Position numbers and translations under genes: made by a program. A stretch of DNA of 64,000 nt from positions 434,001-498,000 of the forward strand of contig NZ_AUEQ01000001.1 of assembly GCF_000426065.1 (NCBI RefSeq), in the 5' to 3' direction. The stretch comes from Mycobacterium sp. URHD0025. Its GTDB lineage: Bacteria > Actinomycetota > Actinomycetes > Mycobacteriales > Mycobacteriaceae. Positions 46,212 to 55,036 of the stretch are shown one piece after another. The notes under the pieces were generated by a model, which saw only the letters and a program-made list of their open reading frames with translations, did no database searches and was not told the DNA's origin. How positions within the stretch are numbered: position 1 is the stretch's first letter; each line of letters opens with the position of its first letter.

Positions 46212-46292
46212 TTAGCTTCCAGAAATTGCTAAGAGTTTCTTTGCGTTGAAGTTACTGAACGGTATAGTTGGCCACAGTTACTGGTGGGTAAC
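46212..46292. promoter_or_regulatory. fadE5 upstream region with two inverted repeats
   Basis: GTTAC-TGGTGG-GTAAC (46277-46292) is a palindrome 48 bp before the fadE5 GTG, and TTAGC-N11-GCTAA (46212-46232) lies further up. The first is the size and shape of TetR-type operators that often control acyl-CoA dehydrogenase genes. The 236-bp gap to the divergent oxidoreductase is otherwise free of genes. Confidence 0.4.
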
Positions 46293-46339
46293 TTATCCGA
46301 AGTACCCAACCTCAGGTGGCATTCTCACAAGGAGGAAAA

Positions 46340-48175
46340 GTGAGCCACTACAAGAGCAATGTCCGTGACCAGGTGTTCAACCTGTTCGACGTCTTCGGTC
46401 TGGACAAGGCCCTCGGCGCAGGCGACTACGCCGACCTGGATGCCGATACGGCCCGCGAGATGCTCAGCGAAATGGCTCGCCTCGCAGAGGGCCCCATCGC
46501 CGATTCGTTCACCGACGGTGACCGCAATCCGCCGGTGTTCGATCCCAAGACCCACACCGTCACGCTGCCCGAGTCCTTCAAGAAGTCGGTGCGCGCTGCG
46601 ATCGACGGTGGCTGGGACAAGGTCGGCCTGTACGAAGAGCTCGGTGGCGTGCCCGCCCCCAAGGCTCTGTTGTGGGCGCTCAACGAGCACATCCTCGGCG
46701 CCAACCCGGCCGTGTGGATGTACGCCGGCGGTGCCGCATTCGCGCAGATCTTCTACGACAACGCCACTGAAGAGCAGAAGAAGTGGGCCGTCCTGGCCTC
46801 CGAGCGCGGCTGGGGCGCCACCATGGTGCTCACCGAGCCCGACGCCGGTTCCGACGTGGGCGCCGGCCGGACCAAGGCCGTCAAGCAGGACGACGGCTCG
46901 TGGCACATCGACGGCGTGAAGCGGTTCATCACCTCCGCCGATTCCGATGACCTGTTCGAGAACATCTTCCACCTGGTGCTGGCCCGCCCCGAGGGCGCAG
47001 GCCCGGGCACCAAAGGCCTGTCACTGTTCTTCGTACCGAAATTCCTCTTCGACTTCGAGACCGGCGAGCTGGGCGAGCGCAACGGCGTGTACGTCACCAA
47101 CGTCGAACACAAGATGGGCCTGAAGGTTTCGGCCACCTGTGAGCTGACCTTCGGTCAGCACGACAAGCCTGCCAAGGGCTGGCTGGTCGGCGAGGTGCAC
47201 AACGGCATCGCGCAGATGTTCGACGTCATCGAGCAGGCTCGAATGATGGTGGGCACCAAGGCCATCGCGACCCTGTCGACCGGTTACCTGAACGCTCTCG
47301 AGTACGCCAAGGAGCGCGTGCAGGGTGCCGACCTGACCCAGATGATGGACAAGACCGCCCCGCGCGTGACCATCACCCATCACCCCGACGTGCGCCGCAG
47401 CCTGATGACGCAGAAGGCCTACGCCGAGGCACTGCGCGCGCTGTACATCTACACCGCGACGTTCCAAGACGTCGAGGTTGCCAAGGCCGTGCACGGCATC
47501 GAAGGCGAGCTGGCGCACAAGGTCAACGACCTGCTGCTCCCGATCGTCAAGGGTGTGGGCTCCGAGCGCGCCTACGAGAAGCTGACCGAGAGCCTGCAGA
47601 CCCTGGGCGGTTCCGGCTTCCTGCAGGACTACCCGATCGAGCAGTACATCCGCGACGCCAAGATCGACTCGCTGTACGAGGGCACCACCGCCATCCAGGC
47701 GCAGGACTTCTTCTTCCGCAAGATCGTCCGCGACAAGGGCCAGGCGCTGGCGTTCGTGGCCGGCGAGATCGAGCAGTTCATCAAGAACGAGACGGGCAAC
47801 GGCCGGTTGAAGACCGAGCGTGAGCTGCTGTCCACCGCGCTGGCCGATGTCCAGGGCATGGCCGCCACCCTCACCGGGTACCTGATGGCCGCCCAGGAGG
47901 ATGCCGCCAGCATCTACAAGGTGGGTCTCGGTTCTGTCCGCTTCCTGATGTCGGTCGGCGACCTGCTGCTCGGCTGGCTGCTGGCCCGCCAGGCCGCTGT
48001 CGCGATCGAGAAGCTCGACGCCGGCGCCACCGGTGACGAGCGCACCTACCTCGAGGGCAAGATCGCCGCGGCCTCGTTCTTCGCCAAGAACATGCTGCCG
48101 CTGCTGACCAGCACCCGTCAGGTCATCGAGACCATCGACAACGAGGTGATGGAACTCGACGAGGCTGCCTTCTAA
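46340..48175 (+). CDS. fadE5: Acyl-CoA dehydrogenase FadE5
   Basis: A 611-residue large acyl-CoA dehydrogenase, the same length as Rv0244c and with the same N-terminus ([14 protein letters not shown]) and C-terminus (VMELDEAAF). The GTG at 46340 follows AAGGAGG. Motifs: [22 protein letters not shown] (FAD and substrate binding), [54 protein letters not shown] near the catalytic Glu. FadE5 introduces the trans-2 double bond in a broad range of acyl-CoAs in beta-oxidation. It lies at the end of the TPP/GPL region in M. smegmatis too. A perfect hairpin follows 19 bp after its stop. Confidence 0.96.
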   Translation: MSHYKSNVRDQVFNLFDVFGLDKALGAGDYADLDADTAREMLSEMARLAEGPIADSFTDGDRNPPVFDPKTHTVTLPESFKKSVRAAIDGGWDKVGLYEELGGVPAPKALLWALNEHILGANPAVWMYAGGAAFAQIFYDNATEEQKKWAVLASERGWGATMVLTEPDAGSDVGAGRTKAVKQDDGSWHIDGVKRFITSADSDDLFENIFHLVLARPEGAGPGTKGLSLFFVPKFLFDFETGELGERNGVYVTNVEHKMGLKVSATCELTFGQHDKPAKGWLVGEVHNGIAQMFDVIEQARMMVGTKAIATLSTGYLNALEYAKERVQGADLTQMMDKTAPRVTITHHPDVRRSLMTQKAYAEALRALYIYTATFQDVEVAKAVHGIEGELAHKVNDLLLPIVKGVGSERAYEKLTESLQTLGGSGFLQDYPIEQYIRDAKIDSLYEGTTAIQAQDFFFRKIVRDKGQALAFVAGEIEQFIKNETGNGRLKTERELLSTALADVQGMAATLTGYLMAAQEDAASIYKVGLGSVRFLMSVGDLLLGWLLARQAAVAIEKLDAGATGDERTYLEGKIAAASFFAKNMLPLLTSTRQVIETIDNEVMELDEAAF

Positions 48176-48194
48176 GGCAACTCGACATCGCTCG

Positions 48195-48236
48195 AACAAA
48201 TGAGGCCCCTGGGATAACCCAGGGGCCTCATTTGTT
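48195..48236. terminator. Perfect 19-bp hairpin between fadE5 and the cupin gene
   Basis: AACAAATGAGGCCCCTGGG (48195-48213), loop ATAA, and its exact complement (48218-48236). On either strand the stem ends in TTTGTT, giving a weak T-tract. It lies between convergent genes and marks the border between the TPP locus and the amine locus. Confidence 0.85.
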
Positions 48237-48245
48237 GGACGGCGG

Positions 48246-48608
48246 TCAGAAGACCGTGTACACCTTTAGAACGGTGTCGTGGATGTCCCACGTGCCGGTC
48301 CAGCCTTTGGGGAAGACGGCGTTGTCGCCCGCCTTCACCTCGTAGGGTTCGCCGCCCTCTTCGGTGACGGTCATCCGGCCGGACAGCATGGTGATGGTCT
48401 CGTTGGTTTCGAACACCCAACGCGAGGGGCCTGGGGCGCACTGCCACAGACCGACCTCACGGATACCGTCGCCGGTCCACAGCTTCTTTCCGGCGGTCGC
48501 CATCTGCGCGCCGGTTGCCTCGGGCAGCGTGCCCCAGTCCTCCAGCTGGTAAGCGTTGGGATCGGTGACGATCACTGCGCTCTGGGTTTCAGTGCTTGAC
48601 GTGGGCAT
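48246..48608 (-). CDS. Small cupin domain protein (DUF861/EutQ-like)
   Basis: A 120-residue single-domain cupin: GTLPEATGAQMATAGKKLW, GIREVGLWQCAPGPSRWVFETNETITMLSGRMTVTEEGGEPYEVKAGDNAVFPKGWTGTWDIHD. This is the cupin_3 type linked to ureidoglycine and ethanolamine handling; the usual His metal ligands of cupin motif 1 are mostly missing, so it may bind a ligand rather than catalyse. It is the last gene of the minus-strand run that begins with the FNR, so it is probably expressed with the P450. Its role there is unknown. Confidence 0.8.
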   Translation of the reverse strand: MPTSSTETQSAVIVTDPNAYQLEDWGTLPEATGAQMATAGKKLWTGDGIREVGLWQCAPGPSRWVFETNETITMLSGRMTVTEEGGEPYEVKAGDNAVFPKGWTGTWDIHDTVLKVYTVF

Positions 48609-48636
48609 TGTATTGCCTTTCTGGTGGGTTTATCTG

Positions 48637-49845
48637 CTACGGGCACAGTCGAAGTGGCAGTGAGTAGTAATGCCGGGAGGCGTCGGTGTTCTTGATGACC
48701 GGCGGCGCGGCGAGTTCGATGCGGGAGTACCGGGCGGCGATTCGCTCCCACACCGCCCGCACCTCGGCTTCGGCCAGTAGCCGACCCTGGCAGCTGTGGC
48801 TGCCGAAGCTGAACGTCAAGTTGCGTGACTGCTCCGGAGGTCGCCTGAAGTCGAACTCGTGGGGATTGTCGAAGACGTCCGGATCCCGGTTGGCCGCACC
48901 CATGACCAAGCGCAGAACGCTTCCGGCAGGAACGTGGACACCCCGGATGACCAAGTCCTCGGTGGTCGTTCGGGTGATGACGGGTTCGGGCGCGTCGAAG
49001 CGGACGAGTTCTGTCACGATGGCCTGGCGAGCCTCCGGCTCCGCCCGAAAAGCGTCGAAGATGTCCTGCCGTCGGGTGAACATGTGAAGACCCGATGAGA
49101 TCAGGTAACTGGCGTCCATGTGGCCGACGAAGTACAAGAACAGTGTCGTGGCAAAGACTTCCGCCTCGGTCATCTCACCGCGATCCTGCAGGCCCAGCAG
49201 ATAATCGATGAGCCCGTCGCCCGGATTCGCCCGGCTGTTTTCGATCAGGAAGGCCGTGCGGGCCCGCAGATATTCGTGCGCCCGTTCACAGGCTTCGAAG
49301 TCACTGGCATCGGGTACGGCGCTGAGCACGGGCATGGCGTTGCGCATCTCCCGCCGCACCGATTCGATCTCGTCCTCGGGAACCTGCAGCAGCCGGCACA
49401 CCGTGATGTGGGTGGCCTCGACCGCAAGGTCGGAGCCGTCGACCAACCCATCCTCGCCGACACGATCGAGAATCTCGTCGGTGACCGCGGCTGTGATCTT
49501 GACCCAATCCTGGATCCGCTTGGGGGTCAACCATTTACTGGTCATTCGGCGTAGCCGGGTATGGCCGGGCTCGTCGTGCCCCAGAGCCATGTCCTTGAGG
49601 ATCCTCCACGCCCCGGCTTTCTCCCACTCCGGAGCGATCACCACCGAGGGGAGTCGGCCGTAGTGCATGAGGTCTTCGAACTTGGTCAGGACGAAGGTAC
49701 CGTCCTCATCCCTCGACACCGGGGCCTCAGCTTGTGCGCGGGCATAGAAGGGATAGGGGTCGACGCGAAGCTCCGGATCTTTCCACGGCAGGTAATCCCG
49801 GGTAGCCGGGCAGTCACTTGTTGACCGCGTCTGGGTCAGACTCAT
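48637..49845 (-). CDS. Cytochrome P450 lacking the conserved I-helix threonine
   Basis: A 402-residue soluble class I P450. The haem ligand is Cys352 in FSFGSHSCQG; the K-helix ExxR is E279-R282. The I-helix reads YFVGHMDASYL: it aligns with the VGGLDTV of P450cam so that Asp244 is kept but the oxygen-activating Thr is Ala245, followed by Ser246. P450cin (CYP176A1) also lacks this Thr and uses a flavodoxin. The ATG at 49845 has GGAAAGGAA before it. Neighbours are an amino-acid/amine permease, a flavodoxin and an adrenodoxin-type reductase, so electrons probably flow NADPH, FNR, flavodoxin, P450. Substrate unknown; an imported amine is my best inference. Confidence 0.9.
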   Translation of the reverse strand: MSLTQTRSTSDCPATRDYLPWKDPELRVDPYPFYARAQAEAPVSRDEDGTFVLTKFEDLMHYGRLPSVVIAPEWEKAGAWRILKDMALGHDEPGHTRLRRMTSKWLTPKRIQDWVKITAAVTDEILDRVGEDGLVDGSDLAVEATHITVCRLLQVPEDEIESVRREMRNAMPVLSAVPDASDFEACERAHEYLRARTAFLIENSRANPGDGLIDYLLGLQDRGEMTEAEVFATTLFLYFVGHMDASYLISSGLHMFTRRQDIFDAFRAEPEARQAIVTELVRFDAPEPVITRTTTEDLVIRGVHVPAGSVLRLVMGAANRDPDVFDNPHEFDFRRPPEQSRNLTFSFGSHSCQGRLLAEAEVRAVWERIAARYSRIELAAPPVIKNTDASRHYYSLPLRLCP

Positions 49846-49891
49846 AGCAGATTCCTTTCCAAATATGCTGTGTCGGTGGTTGTTTCCGATG

Positions 49892-51403
49892 TCACATGCG
49901 GGTGGGCACGACAGCGTCGGACGTTTCGAACTCGCCGGTGTCAGCTCGGCCCAACCCGACGAAGACGTGCGGCTTGGCGGAACGGAAGTAGATGGCGAGC
50001 CCGCCACCAAGGACCAACGAAGCGGCCAACACTGTCAGAAGCCCGAGGTTCTGTCCCGGCGCGCCGCCCACGACGAGGTCGAAGTGCAGCACCGCGAGCA
50101 CGATCGTGGGGGCAAGGGCGGCGATGGCCAGGCCCGGGGCGATGAAGCACTTGAACCAGTTGGCGCCCGGCGGAACTCCTCTTCTGCTGAACCACGCGAT
50201 CACCGCGACACTGACGAGAGTCATCAGGACCAGGACACCCACGGTTCCGAGCCCGAACAGTTGAGCGTCCAATCCTTCGCCTGCGAGATTCGCCAAGCCG
50301 AGCGGCACGACGAGTATCGCGACCACGACCGCAACGGCGACGGATGCGCGGGCAGGCGAGCCGTGACGCGGATGCACTTGCGCGAAGACGGCGGGCAGAG
50401 CCCGGTCGACACCGAGGTTGTAGATGTAGCGTGCAGTCACGTTGTGCACCGAGATCGCCGCAGCCAACTCGGATGTGATGATGAACGCGAAGGTCAGCTG
50501 TGTGAATGCGGGGGCGGCGAAATGTCCTATCGCGCTGGGGAACATCATCTTGGGGTCGTCGGTGGCAGCTTGCACCGCGTCCGTTCCATAGGCGGTGGTC
50601 AGCAGGTAGCACGACACCGTGTAGAGCGTGCCGACGAAAAGCACCGCGCCGTAGGTCGCCCTGGGAATCGTCTTACCGGGGGTCCGTACCTCGTCGCGGA
50701 ACAGTGCCGTGGCTTCGAAGCCGAGGAAGATCATGATGGCGAACAGCAGCGCGATGCCGAAGTCGCCGTGCGTCAGGCTTGCCGGATTGAGCGGCGTGGC
50801 CGAATATCCCTCGGGTCCCCCGCCGCGTAGCACGACCGCCACGTTGAACACCATCACGATCCCGATCTCGAAAACCATGGCGACACTGAGGATTTTGGCC
50901 GACACCTCAATGTGGAAGTAACACAAGATGCTGACGATGACCCAGGAGACGATCGCCCACAGCCACCACGGCGTCTCAGGGCCGTCAGTGCTGGCCACCA
51001 GTTCTTTGACCGTCAGGCCGATGAAGACGAAGCATCCACTCAGTATCAGCAGGTAGGACACCACCGCCATGAACGCGGCACCGAGTCCGGGGATCTTGCC
51101 GATCCCGGCGCTGATGAAGGCATAGAAGGAGCCCGGTTTGGGCAACCATTTCGTCATCGTCACATAGCCCACCGCGAACAGCAGCAGGCTGACCGTCGCG
51201 AAGGCGAACACGAGAGTCGCTCCCTCGCCACCGAACATGATGCTGAACGGGATGAAGCCGGCGACGGCAGCGATGGGAGCGGAGAAAGCCAGGACCGTGA
51301 GCATCAGGGAGCTCACACCCATGTTCCCGCTGAGGTTGGCTTGAGAAGTTCCGCCGCCGGCCGGCGCTACCGGCGGATCGGCCGCCAACTGGTTTTCCGT
51401 CAT
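49892..51403 (-). CDS. APC superfamily amino acid/amine permease
   Basis: A 503-residue membrane protein with 12 or more helices. The first helix region reads GVSSLMLTVLAFSAPIAAVAGFIPF, followed by KPGSFYAFISAGIGKIPGLG, both typical of APC amino acid transporters; IFLGFEATALFRDEVRTPGKTIPRATYGAVLFV is the helix 6-7 segment of the family. It lies between the P450 and flavodoxin genes on the same strand, so it is likely to import the P450 substrate. It differs clearly in sequence from the second APC permease at 55033. Confidence 0.85.
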   Translation of the reverse strand: MTENQLAADPPVAPAGGGTSQANLSGNMGVSSLMLTVLAFSAPIAAVAGFIPFSIMFGGEGATLVFAFATVSLLLFAVGYVTMTKWLPKPGSFYAFISAGIGKIPGLGAAFMAVVSYLLILSGCFVFIGLTVKELVASTDGPETPWWLWAIVSWVIVSILCYFHIEVSAKILSVAMVFEIGIVMVFNVAVVLRGGGPEGYSATPLNPASLTHGDFGIALLFAIMIFLGFEATALFRDEVRTPGKTIPRATYGAVLFVGTLYTVSCYLLTTAYGTDAVQAATDDPKMMFPSAIGHFAAPAFTQLTFAFIITSELAAAISVHNVTARYIYNLGVDRALPAVFAQVHPRHGSPARASVAVAVVVAILVVPLGLANLAGEGLDAQLFGLGTVGVLVLMTLVSVAVIAWFSRRGVPPGANWFKCFIAPGLAIAALAPTIVLAVLHFDLVVGGAPGQNLGLLTVLAASLVLGGGLAIYFRSAKPHVFVGLGRADTGEFETSDAVVPTRM

Positions 51404-51451
51404 TCGCGTTGTCTTTCTTGTCAGGTGGAGGGAGGTGAGAGGTGGTACGGG

Positions 51452-51904
51452 TCAGGCCCGCGCGCCCGAGAAGAGTCCGGTGGCCCAGGGAACGGCGACG
51501 TCGGAGGCGTCGAGTCCGCTGTCGGCATCATGGCGTCCCGTCTCGCCGACCTGCACTGCGCCCAGATCGGTGAACGCCGAGATGAGGGCCGCGACGCCGA
51601 GGTTGTACGTGTCATAGGTGCTGTCGCCCAGGCCGAATGCGGCGAAACGGGTCGACGAGAGGTCGGGCTTGACGTCTCGGAGCGCGTCGAAGAACGGCTG
51701 CGCGGTTCGCGGGAGGTCACCTTCGCCATACGTCGAGGAGACGATGATGACCATCTTCTGCGTACCGAGATCGCCGACGTCGTAGTTCTCCATGTCGAAA
51801 ACTTCGCTCGTGATTCCGTTGTCTTCCAGGGATTTGGCGATGTCGTCGGCCACCAACTCGGAGTTTCCCGATTCGGTACCGAAGAGAATCGTCACCTTGT
51901 CCAT
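51452..51904 (-). CDS. Flavodoxin
   Basis: A 150-residue FMN protein. The phosphate-binding loop is TILFGTESGNSE (residues 5-16), followed by VSSTYGEGDLP around the isoalloxazine ring and FAAFGLGDSTYDTYN, as in flavodoxins and the FMN domains of P450 reductases. It replaces the [3Fe-4S] or [2Fe-2S] ferredoxin usually placed beside mycobacterial P450s. By context it shuttles electrons from the FNR directly upstream to the P450 downstream, like cindoxin in the P450cin system. It is 37 bp after the FNR gene. Confidence 0.92.
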   Translation of the reverse strand: MDKVTILFGTESGNSELVADDIAKSLEDNGITSEVFDMENYDVGDLGTQKMVIIVSSTYGEGDLPRTAQPFFDALRDVKPDLSSTRFAAFGLGDSTYDTYNLGVAALISAFTDLGAVQVGETGRHDADSGLDASDVAVPWATGLFSGARA

Positions 51905-51941
51905 GCGTCAGCCTTCCTGTCGGAATTGTTGTTGTTCGAGG

Positions 51942-53246
51942 TCAATTGATGTTGGTCGCCGACGCGGTGGCGATCTCGATCATCTTGTCGAGATCGGCTA
52001 CTTTGCGGCGACATCGGCCAGGATGTGCTGACTGGCGCTCGTAGGCTTCTATCCGCCGCCAACCGGAGAAGCTGACCATCCGGTCACCTACGGCCTCTTC
52101 CACTGCACGGAACCCTGGGTTTCCCAGTCGTATTCGCCCGGATTCGACGTCCTCGACTATCTCGTCGACGACCTGCTGGGCGTCTTTGCGATTCTCCGGA
52201 ATGGTCCCGTTCGCGCCTCGCCTGAGCCAGCCCACGCGGTAGACGTGTGCACCCGACCAGGCCTCGGACGGGCAACATCGATCGTCGGATGGACCGCAGG
52301 TGAACCCGACTGCGGTGATCACCGTGTCGACGGCGAAGTGCACGGGCGCGCGGTCACCGTGCCGGCGCCGGCCGCGGACAAGCGTGTGGCCAGCGCCGCC
52401 TTCGACGCGTTCGGGCACGACGCCGAAGTGCATGCGCAGCCGCGTGCGTTGCGCGTCGCCTCTCGAAGAACTCAAGGGGCGCAACAACTCTGCCACCGAT
52501 CCGGTATCGTGGTCGTGCAGTCCGGCTACCTCGACGTCGACATTGCTCAATGACACGACCTCTCGCAACATCGCCGTGTCACACTTGGCATCACCGGCGG
52601 CCGAGCGACTGATCACGTCCACGGTCATCGGAGTTTCCGGACGCAGTTGGCCGAGAAGCTCGTCGTCGACGTCCGATCCGACAAATCCGTCAGGGTCCTT
52701 GGACAGCAACCGCACCACGTCCATGGCTACGTTGCCCATGCCGACCACCGCCAGTCGCCGCCCCAGTGGCAGCGCGGCTCCGGCCGCATCCCGCGGCAAG
52801 GCGTTGGCGGGAAAACCATTGAGCGCCCGCAGGAGTGAGCCGGCGCCGAGCACGCGCGCCGACGGATCCTGCGGGATGCCCAACGCCCGGTCGACCGGGA
52901 GCCCGGTCGCCAGGACCACGACGTCGAAGCTGGCGGCCATCTGACAGAAGTCGATGTCGCGGCCCACCGTCACGTTTCCGGCGAACCGCACCCCGCCCTT
53001 GGTGAACATTCGGTCGAATTGGCGAGTGACCCCTTTCGCGCCCTGATGGTCGGCGGCGACGCCGTAGCGGATGAGCCCGTACGGGGCAGGCAAGGATTCG
53101 AAGATCGTGATCTCGGCATGAGGCCACCGCTTCGCCAGGAATTGACTGACGTAGCAACCGGAGGGCCCGCTGCCGACCACGGCAATCGCCGGGGCCAGCG
53201 GATTCGATGCTGATACTGGTTTGGCTGCCAGCGTGGAGTCGTACAT
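51942..53246 (-). CDS. Adrenodoxin reductase-like ferredoxin/flavodoxin-NADP+ reductase
   Basis: A 434-residue FprA-type reductase: IAVVGSGPSGCYVSQFLAKR (FAD fold), YGLIRYGVAADHQGAKGVTRQFDRMF (the conserved YGVAPDH region), VVLATGLPVDRALGIP, and LAVVGMGNVAMDVVRLL (NADP fold). The C-terminal region has GFTCGPSDDR and VGWLRRGANGTIPENRKDAQ, as in adrenodoxin reductases. It takes electrons from NADPH and hands them to the flavodoxin encoded next. The ATG follows GAGGTGA. It is the first gene of the cupin-P450-permease-flavodoxin run and is divergent from a TetR gene. Confidence 0.9.
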   Translation of the reverse strand: MYDSTLAAKPVSASNPLAPAIAVVGSGPSGCYVSQFLAKRWPHAEITIFESLPAPYGLIRYGVAADHQGAKGVTRQFDRMFTKGGVRFAGNVTVGRDIDFCQMAASFDVVVLATGLPVDRALGIPQDPSARVLGAGSLLRALNGFPANALPRDAAGAALPLGRRLAVVGMGNVAMDVVRLLSKDPDGFVGSDVDDELLGQLRPETPMTVDVISRSAAGDAKCDTAMLREVVSLSNVDVEVAGLHDHDTGSVAELLRPLSSSRGDAQRTRLRMHFGVVPERVEGGAGHTLVRGRRRHGDRAPVHFAVDTVITAVGFTCGPSDDRCCPSEAWSGAHVYRVGWLRRGANGTIPENRKDAQQVVDEIVEDVESGRIRLGNPGFRAVEEAVGDRMVSFSGWRRIEAYERQSAHPGRCRRKVADLDKMIEIATASATNIN

Positions 53247-53301
53247 TGGTTCACCTCGGGAATGTGGCCGAACGGTGGTCGAACCTGAATTTAGACTAGA
53301 G

Positions 53302-53319
53302 ACGCGACTTGAGTCGTGT
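53302..53319. promoter_or_regulatory. Candidate operator for the P450 operon
   Basis: ACGCGACT-TG-AGTCGTGT is an 18-bp palindrome with one mismatch, 55 bp before the FNR start in the 267-bp region shared with the TetR gene. A TetR dimer is the likely binder. The rest of the gap holds no gene. Confidence 0.4.
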
Positions 53320-53513
53320 ATTTAGAAGAATAGTTTCGCTGGCTTCTGGTGTCTATAGGTGCAAGCAGCATTTACACGGCGGTTACGTGCCGAAGAACCC
53401 GCGTTGAGCTTCCTGTCGACTGACCAAAAACCCGACTGAAATCGCGACACAGTTACACTCACATTGCCGGCGCCGGTGTAGGAGTGGCCGGAGTGACGAA
53501 CTAGGGGGCACTG

Positions 53514-54173
53514 GTGACACAGACGGCGAGTCCGACGGTCAGCACCGCCTGGCATCACGAACTTGCCGGCGGATTGCGCAAACGACCGCTTCAGGAACGC
53601 TCCAGGGCGATGATCCAGCTCATCCTCGACACCGCGGCGGAGCTCGTCGAAGAGGTTGGCTACGAGGCCGTCGTCGGATCGCCCACCCTGCTGCTCGACA
53701 AATCGGGAATCAGCCGCGGTTCGTTCTACGCCTTCTTCGAAACACCGGAGCGTGTTCTCGATGAGCTCTCATACCAGCGCATCCAACAGTCAGCCGTCGC
53801 CTTCGAAAAGGCACTGCGCTCCCGGCCTGGCGACCGGTGGATCGAGATCGTCGACGTCGTCATCGACTTCTACACCACCGAACACCGGATACCGTTGATC
53901 CGCGAGCTGTGGGTCCGGCAGAACTTGACCCACCGGGTCAGACAACTGGATCACCTCGCGATCGACGGCTTCGCGACCCTGGTGCTGTCCGAATTCCGCA
54001 GGCACACACCACTGTTCGACGGGCTCACCGAGTTGCAGTGCCGTGTCGGCATGCATACGGCAGAACGCCTCTTCCAGCTGGCCTTCACCGACGATCCGGA
54101 TGGCGATCCCGCCACGATCGCCGAGGCGAGAAGAATGCTCGCCGATTACTTCGCCGGCTACTCGGGCGAATGA
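53514..54173 (+). CDS. TetR family regulator divergent from the P450 operon
   Basis: A 219-residue protein: helix-turn-helix at about residues 25-72 (MIQLILDTAAELVEEVGYEAV, LLLDKSGISRGSFYAFFETPERVLDEL), then a helical ligand domain. The GTG start has a GGGGG ribosome binding site 5 nt upstream. Its position suggests that it senses the P450 substrate and controls the reductase-to-cupin operon across the shared region that contains an 18-bp palindrome. Confidence 0.85.
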   Translation: MTQTASPTVSTAWHHELAGGLRKRPLQERSRAMIQLILDTAAELVEEVGYEAVVGSPTLLLDKSGISRGSFYAFFETPERVLDELSYQRIQQSAVAFEKALRSRPGDRWIEIVDVVIDFYTTEHRIPLIRELWVRQNLTHRVRQLDHLAIDGFATLVLSEFRRHTPLFDGLTELQCRVGMHTAERLFQLAFTDDPDGDPATIAEARRMLADYFAGYSGE

Positions 54174-54184
54174 GGCACATTCGG

Positions 54185-55036
54185 TCACTCGGCCGTAGCC
54201 TCCGCATGACGATCCTTGAGCGTGGCCAGTAACTTCTGGACGCTCCACATGCTGCGTTGAACGTGGGCGCTCATCGCACGCTCGGCTTCGTCGGGCCTTC
54301 TGGCCCTTACCGCCTCGAGAACCTCTTGATGCTCGGCGATGGTGGCTTCATGGAAGGTCCCACCCTCGGGTAGCAGGGCCAGCGCCGGATGGCAGCACTG
54401 GCGGGATTCCTCGATGCCGCGGACCAAGAACGGATTGGCGGTGATGTGAGCCAGCGTGAGGTGGAAGACGGCGTCACTTCTCATGAACGAGGCATCGTCG
54501 GACGCCTCCTGCAGCAACGCATGTGCGGCGTCCAGGTCGTTGAGTTCGGTCGCGGTGCGCCGCTCGCTGGCGAGCCGCGAGACGGCCGGCTCGACCAGGC
54601 ACCGATACTCCATGGCCAGCCGTATCTCGTCGCGGTTCTGGATGGCCTCCATGATCACGTCATGAAAGCGCGACTCGTCCTCTCCGGCGCCGCGGACGAA
54701 GGCCCCGCCGTTGCGGCCGCGCCGACGCTCGATGAGACCTTCCGAGTGCAGTTGACGGAACGCCAGTTGAACGGGGGTCCGCCCGACCCCCAGCATCTCG
54801 GCGAATTCACGCTCCGATGGCAACGCCGACCCGGGCGGCAAGAGGCCGAGGCGGATCTCCCGGCGAACGAGGTCGGCCACGTACCGGTTGACGTCGACAT
54901 GGGACGGCGGCAGCGAGACCGTCCCAGCTGCTATGCCGCTGATCAGCACGCTCATCCGTTCAGCCGAACCAGTGTCCTGCTCATCGGCCAATGCTACCCA
55001 GCCGATGCTGCTCGACACGCTCGGTGAGGTGCTCAT
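54185..55036 (-). CDS. FadR-subfamily GntR regulator
   Basis: A 283-residue protein. The winged helix is at residues about 48-115 (VNRYVADLVRREIRLGLLPPG, LPSEREFAEMLGVGRTPVQLAFRQL, EGLIERRRGRNGGAFV). The FCD ligand domain follows, with the acidic/His metal-site pattern (EYRCLVEPAVSRLA, FHLTLAHITANP, EHQEVLEAVRARRPDEAERAM). FCD regulators usually bind a small carboxylate or amine metabolite. Its ATG overlaps the stop of the APC permease gene (ATGA), so it is translated as the last gene of the ligase-permease-regulator operon and probably regulates its own operon and the divergent pdxS-led one. Confidence 0.88.
   Translation of the reverse strand: MSTSPSVSSSIGWVALADEQDTGSAERMSVLISGIAAGTVSLPPSHVDVNRYVADLVRREIRLGLLPPGSALPSEREFAEMLGVGRTPVQLAFRQLHSEGLIERRRGRNGGAFVRGAGEDESRFHDVIMEAIQNRDEIRLAMEYRCLVEPAVSRLASERRTATELNDLDAAHALLQEASDDASFMRSDAVFHLTLAHITANPFLVRGIEESRQCCHPALALLPEGGTFHEATIAEHQEVLEAVRARRPDEAERAMSAHVQRSMWSVQKLLATLKDRHAEATAE

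Noticed and set aside
33773-48175. Assignment of the PKS-PapA-MmpL genes to glycopeptidolipid synthesis
   Set aside because: These genes neighbour the GPL locus in some species and were once linked with it, but no NRPS, glycosyltransferase or methyltransferase genes occur here and the set matches the TPP locus.
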